Part shown: positions 60,460-64,000 of the stretch, in pieces
How positions within the stretch are numbered: position 1 is the first letter of the stretch
Layout: the number at the start of each line of letters is the position of its first letter
Source of the DNA: Ferrovibrio sp046297895
Lineage (GTDB): Bacteria > Pseudomonadota > Alphaproteobacteria > Ferrovibrionales > Ferrovibrionaceae
Length of the DNA: 64,000 nucleotides
Assembly: GCF_046297895.1 (NCBI RefSeq)
Contig: NZ_JBKBHC010000005.1
Location: 248,001-312,000, forward strand
Direction of reading: 5' to 3'
Notes under the pieces: model-generated
What the model saw: only the letters and a program-made list of their open reading frames with translations
Database searches by the model: none
What the model was told of the DNA's origin: nothing
Position numbers and translations under genes: made by a program

Positions 60460-62292
60460 ATGTTCAAAGCTCCCTTCGCCTTCACCACCCGTCCCGAGAT
60501 CAAGGGCACCTTCGGCGTGGTCGCCACCACGCACTGGATCGCCTCTTCCGCCGCGATGGGCGTGCTGGAGCGCGGCGGCAATGCTTTCGATGCGGCGGTG
60601 ACGGCGGGCTTCGTGCTGCATCTGTGCGAGCCGCACCTGAACGGCGCCGGCGGCGACCTGCCCGCCCTGATGTGGGATGCCCGCGCCAGGCGCATCGACG
60701 TGCTATGCGGCCAGGGTCCGGCGCCGGCCAAGGCCAGCATCGCGCATTTCAAGTCGCTGGGCCTCGACCTGATCCCCGGCTCGGGCCTGCTGGCGCCCTG
60801 CGTGCCGGGTGCCGTGGATGGATGGCTGCTGATGCTGCGCGATTACGGCACCATCGACATCGCCGATGCGCTGGCGCCCGCGATCCATTACGCCGCCCAT
60901 GGCTGCCCGCTGGTGCCGCGCGTGATCGATACCATCGCCACCGTGCAGCAACTGTTCAAGGATGAATGGAAAACCTCGGGCGCCACATGGCTGGACAAGA
61001 CCGGCGCCTTGCCCAAGGCGTTTGCGCTGTTCAGGCAGGAAGGTCTGGCCGAGACCTACCGCAGACTGGTGAAGACCGGCACGGATCGCGGCGGCACCCG
61101 CGAACAGCGCATCGATGCCGCGCGCCGCGCCTGGCGCGAAGGCTTCGTGGCCGAGGCCATCGACAGGTTCTGCGCCAATACCGAGGCAATGGACGCTTCG
61201 GGCCGCCGCCATCGCGGAATCCTGAGCGGCGACGACATGGCGAAATGGCAGGCGCATGTCGAAACGCCACTGACCTACGACTACCGCGGCTGGACGGTGG
61301 CGAAATGCGGCCCCTGGAGCCAGGGTCCCGCTTTCCTGCAGCAGCTCGCGATCCTAAAGCATTTCGATCTCGATGCCATGGAGCCGGCCGGCCCCGATTT
61401 CGTGCATACCGTGGTGGAGGCCGCCAAGCTGGCCTTCGCCGATCGCGAGGCCTGGTATGGCGATCCGGATTTCGTCGACGTGCCGATGGCCGACCTGCTG
61501 TCGGATGCGTATAACGCGCAGCGCGCCGAACTGATCGGACCTTACGCCTCGCTCGACATGCGCCCGGGCAATCCGATGGGCAAGGCGGCGAAGCTCACTT
61601 CGATCAAGGCCGGCGAGGCCGGCGGCGTGGGCGTGGGCGAACCCACCGTGGGCCGCCTGGCCGGCAGCGATGGCGCGGTGACCCGCCGCGGCGCAGCCAG
61701 CGGCGACACCTGCCATATCGACGTGATCGACCGCTGGGGCAACATGGTCTCGGCCACGCCCTCGGGCGGCTGGCTGCAATCCTCGCCCACCATTCCCGAA
61801 CTCGGCTTCTGCCTCGGCACGCGCGCGCAGATGTTCTGGCTGGAGGAAGGCCTGCCGAACTCGCTGCTGCCGGGCAAGCGGCCACGCACCACGCTGTCGC
61901 CCTCGATGGCGCTGCGCGACGGCAAGCCGGCGCTGGCCTTCGGCACGCCGGGCGGCGACCAGCAGGACCAGTGGCAGCCGCAGCTTTTCCTCAAACTCGT
62001 GCATCACGGCATGAACCTGCAGGAAGCCATCGACGGTCCGGCCTGGCATACCGAGCATTTCCCCTCCTCCTTCTATCCGCGCGCGGCCAAGCCGGGCCAT
62101 CTGGCGCTGGAAGGCCGCTTCCCGAAGCAGACGGTCGAGACGCTGAAGGAGCGCGGCCACAAGGTGGAGGTCGGCGGCGACTGGTCGGAAGGCCGCCTCA
62201 CCGCCTGCGCCACCGACGAAACGCCCGAAGGCACGCTGCTGCGCGCCGGCGCCAATCCGCGCGGCATGCAGGGCTACGCGGTGGGCCGGTGA
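60460..62292 (+). CDS. Gamma-glutamyltransferase family protein
   Basis: 610 residues, Ntn-hydrolase fold made as a proenzyme. The nucleophile Thr is likely T417 in 'SGDTCHIDVIDRWGN', where the usual TTH is TCH. Other family segments: 'EPHLNGAGGDLPALM', 'LTYDYRGWTVAKCGPWSQGP' and 'KRPRTTLSPSMALRDGKPAL'. No signal peptide, so likely cytoplasmic, unlike periplasmic GGT. It may cleave gamma-glutamyl amides or related amidated substrates imported by the neighbouring ABC transporter. Confidence 0.85.
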   Translation: MFKAPFAFTTRPEIKGTFGVVATTHWIASSAAMGVLERGGNAFDAAVTAGFVLHLCEPHLNGAGGDLPALMWDARARRIDVLCGQGPAPAKASIAHFKSLGLDLIPGSGLLAPCVPGAVDGWLLMLRDYGTIDIADALAPAIHYAAHGCPLVPRVIDTIATVQQLFKDEWKTSGATWLDKTGALPKAFALFRQEGLAETYRRLVKTGTDRGGTREQRIDAARRAWREGFVAEAIDRFCANTEAMDASGRRHRGILSGDDMAKWQAHVETPLTYDYRGWTVAKCGPWSQGPAFLQQLAILKHFDLDAMEPAGPDFVHTVVEAAKLAFADREAWYGDPDFVDVPMADLLSDAYNAQRAELIGPYASLDMRPGNPMGKAAKLTSIKAGEAGGVGVGEPTVGRLAGSDGAVTRRGAASGDTCHIDVIDRWGNMVSATPSGGWLQSSPTIPELGFCLGTRAQMFWLEEGLPNSLLPGKRPRTTLSPSMALRDGKPALAFGTPGGDQQDQWQPQLFLKLVHHGMNLQEAIDGPAWHTEHFPSSFYPRAAKPGHLALEGRFPKQTVETLKERGHKVEVGGDWSEGRLTACATDETPEGTLLRAGANPRGMQGYAVGR

Positions 62293-62299
62293 GCCAGCC

Positions 62300-63015
62300 A
62301 TGACCTGGTCCATCGTCGCCCGCGATCAACAGACCGGCGCCTTCGGCGTGGCGGTGACCACGAAGTTCTTTGCCGTCGGCGCGCTCTGCCCCCATGCCGC
62401 GGCCAATGCCGGCGCGCTGGCGACTCAGGCGCTGGTCAATCCCACCTGGGGCCCGCGCGGCATCGCCATGCTCAAAGACGGCGTGCCGGCGGCCAGCGTG
62501 ATGGAACGGCTGGTTGACTCCGACCAGGGCCGCGAGACGCGGCAACTGCATCTGGTCGACCGCCATGGCGGCACGGCGCAGCATACCGGCCGCGACTGCA
62601 TCGGCTGGTGCGGGCACAAGGCCGGCGACGGCTTTTCGGTGGCCGGCAACATGCTGGCCGGCGCAGCCGTGATCGACGCCACCCATGCCAGTTTCGCCGC
62701 CAGCGCCAAGCCTTTCGCCGAACGCCTGATCGACGCGCTGGATGCCGGCCAGGCCGAGGGCGGCGACAAGCGCGGCAAGCAGTCGGCCGCGCTGATCGTC
62801 TTCACCACCGAGGAATATCCGGCGCTGTCCCTGCGCGTGGACGACCATGCCGAGCCGCTGGCCGAGCTGCGCCGGCTGTATGGCCTTTCGCAGGGCCGCT
62901 TCGCCGCCTTTTCGAAATTCATGGCCACGCGCGAGAATCCAAGCGGCGTGTGGGACCGCGCCGTGATCGAGGCCGAGGCGCAAAGGCTGGAAAAACTGCA
63001 GCAGGAGGCCGGCTG

Positions 63016-63016
<1 letters not shown>
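62300..63016 (+). CDS. DUF1028 domain protein
   Basis: 238 residues of the DUF1028 family: 'WSIVARDQQTGAFGVAVTTK', 'NAGALATQALVNPTWGPRGI', 'NMLAGAAVIDATHASF' and 'SLRVDDHAEPLAELRRLYGL'. An Ntn-hydrolase-like fold has been proposed for the family; the activity is not established. It frequently neighbours gamma-glutamyltransferase and peptide ABC genes, as here. The stop overlaps the next start. Confidence 0.9.
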
Positions 63017-63983
<967 letters not shown>

Positions 63984-63987
<4 letters not shown>

Positions 63988-64000
63988 CCGCCCTTCTCGA
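63984..64000 (+). CDS. Start of the next ABC transporter gene (partial)
   Basis: ATG 63984 overlaps the previous stop (ATGA) and the frame runs off the edge after 'MTALL'. By operon logic it is the second ATP-binding protein (DppF-like), but only five residues are visible. Confidence 0.45.

Overview
The window is about 64 kb of GC-rich DNA, coding on both strands, from an alphaproteobacterium, most likely Rhodospirillales-like. The call rests on the PopZ polar organiser next to valS, the tolC-pcm-rhodanese string, CoxD/CoxE/XdhC-type accessory genes, a DsbD/ScsB-peroxiredoxin pair, TRAP transporters and PilZ-rich signalling. No rRNA, CRISPR array, intact transposase or integrase was seen. tRNA-Cys and tRNA-Glu are present. 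The genus is inference.

Layout. 1-8100: end of a GST-like gene, a TPR/GT41 glycosyltransferase, a D-aminoacylase overlapping a D-2-hydroxyacid dehydrogenase, an MsrQ-like haem membrane protein and a large PAS histidine kinase. 8244-9615: an isolated flagellar hook gene behind a sigma-54 promoter. 10057-14768: a seven-gene copper-handling operon behind a CueR-type promoter. 14775-20113: an NTF2-like protein, a quinone-reductase-like dehydrogenase, two tandem paralogues ending in a PilZ-like domain, and a lipoprotein. 20163-24749: gatCAB with its terminator, ruvX and a bestrophin-like membrane protein. 24935-27365: an MFS transporter, a decayed hydrolase, a hidden 44-residue lipoprotein, a second NTF2-like gene and a cytidine deaminase.

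27368-33536 holds valS, popZ, tolC, a rhodanese and pcm; tRNA-Cys follows. 33980-35180 has three small proteins. 35302-40177 is a molybdenum-hydroxylase maturation operon (CoxD, CoxE, split XdhC, MoeA/MocA-like fusion) without hydroxylase subunits. 40354-42880 has a degenerate EAL-like protein and two unknown proteins. 43071-51290 carries purU and a divergent catabolic unit: TRAP transporter plus MarR regulator on one side, an indolepyruvate:ferredoxin oxidoreductase pair on the other, with a candidate operator between.

51343-56501 holds envelope redox genes, an LpxR-like protein, ArfB, a gene-poor gap and a small acetyltransferase. 56513-58990 is a CZB-MCP-PilZ chemoreceptor, followed by a broken nucleoside deaminase and tRNA-Glu. 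59700 to the end is a GntR regulator, gamma-glutamyltransferase, a DUF1028 protein and a peptide ABC transporter running off the edge.

Two threads recur. One is cyclic-di-GMP-type signalling: three proteins share the same PilZ-like tail, and one has a degenerate EAL domain. The other is periplasmic metal and redox chemistry: the copper operon, ScsB/peroxiredoxin and MsrQ. No clear large new system was found. The best novelty candidates are the tandem PilZ-tailed proteins with an unassigned helical body, and the CueR-type promoter whose predicted start site coincides with the first start codon.
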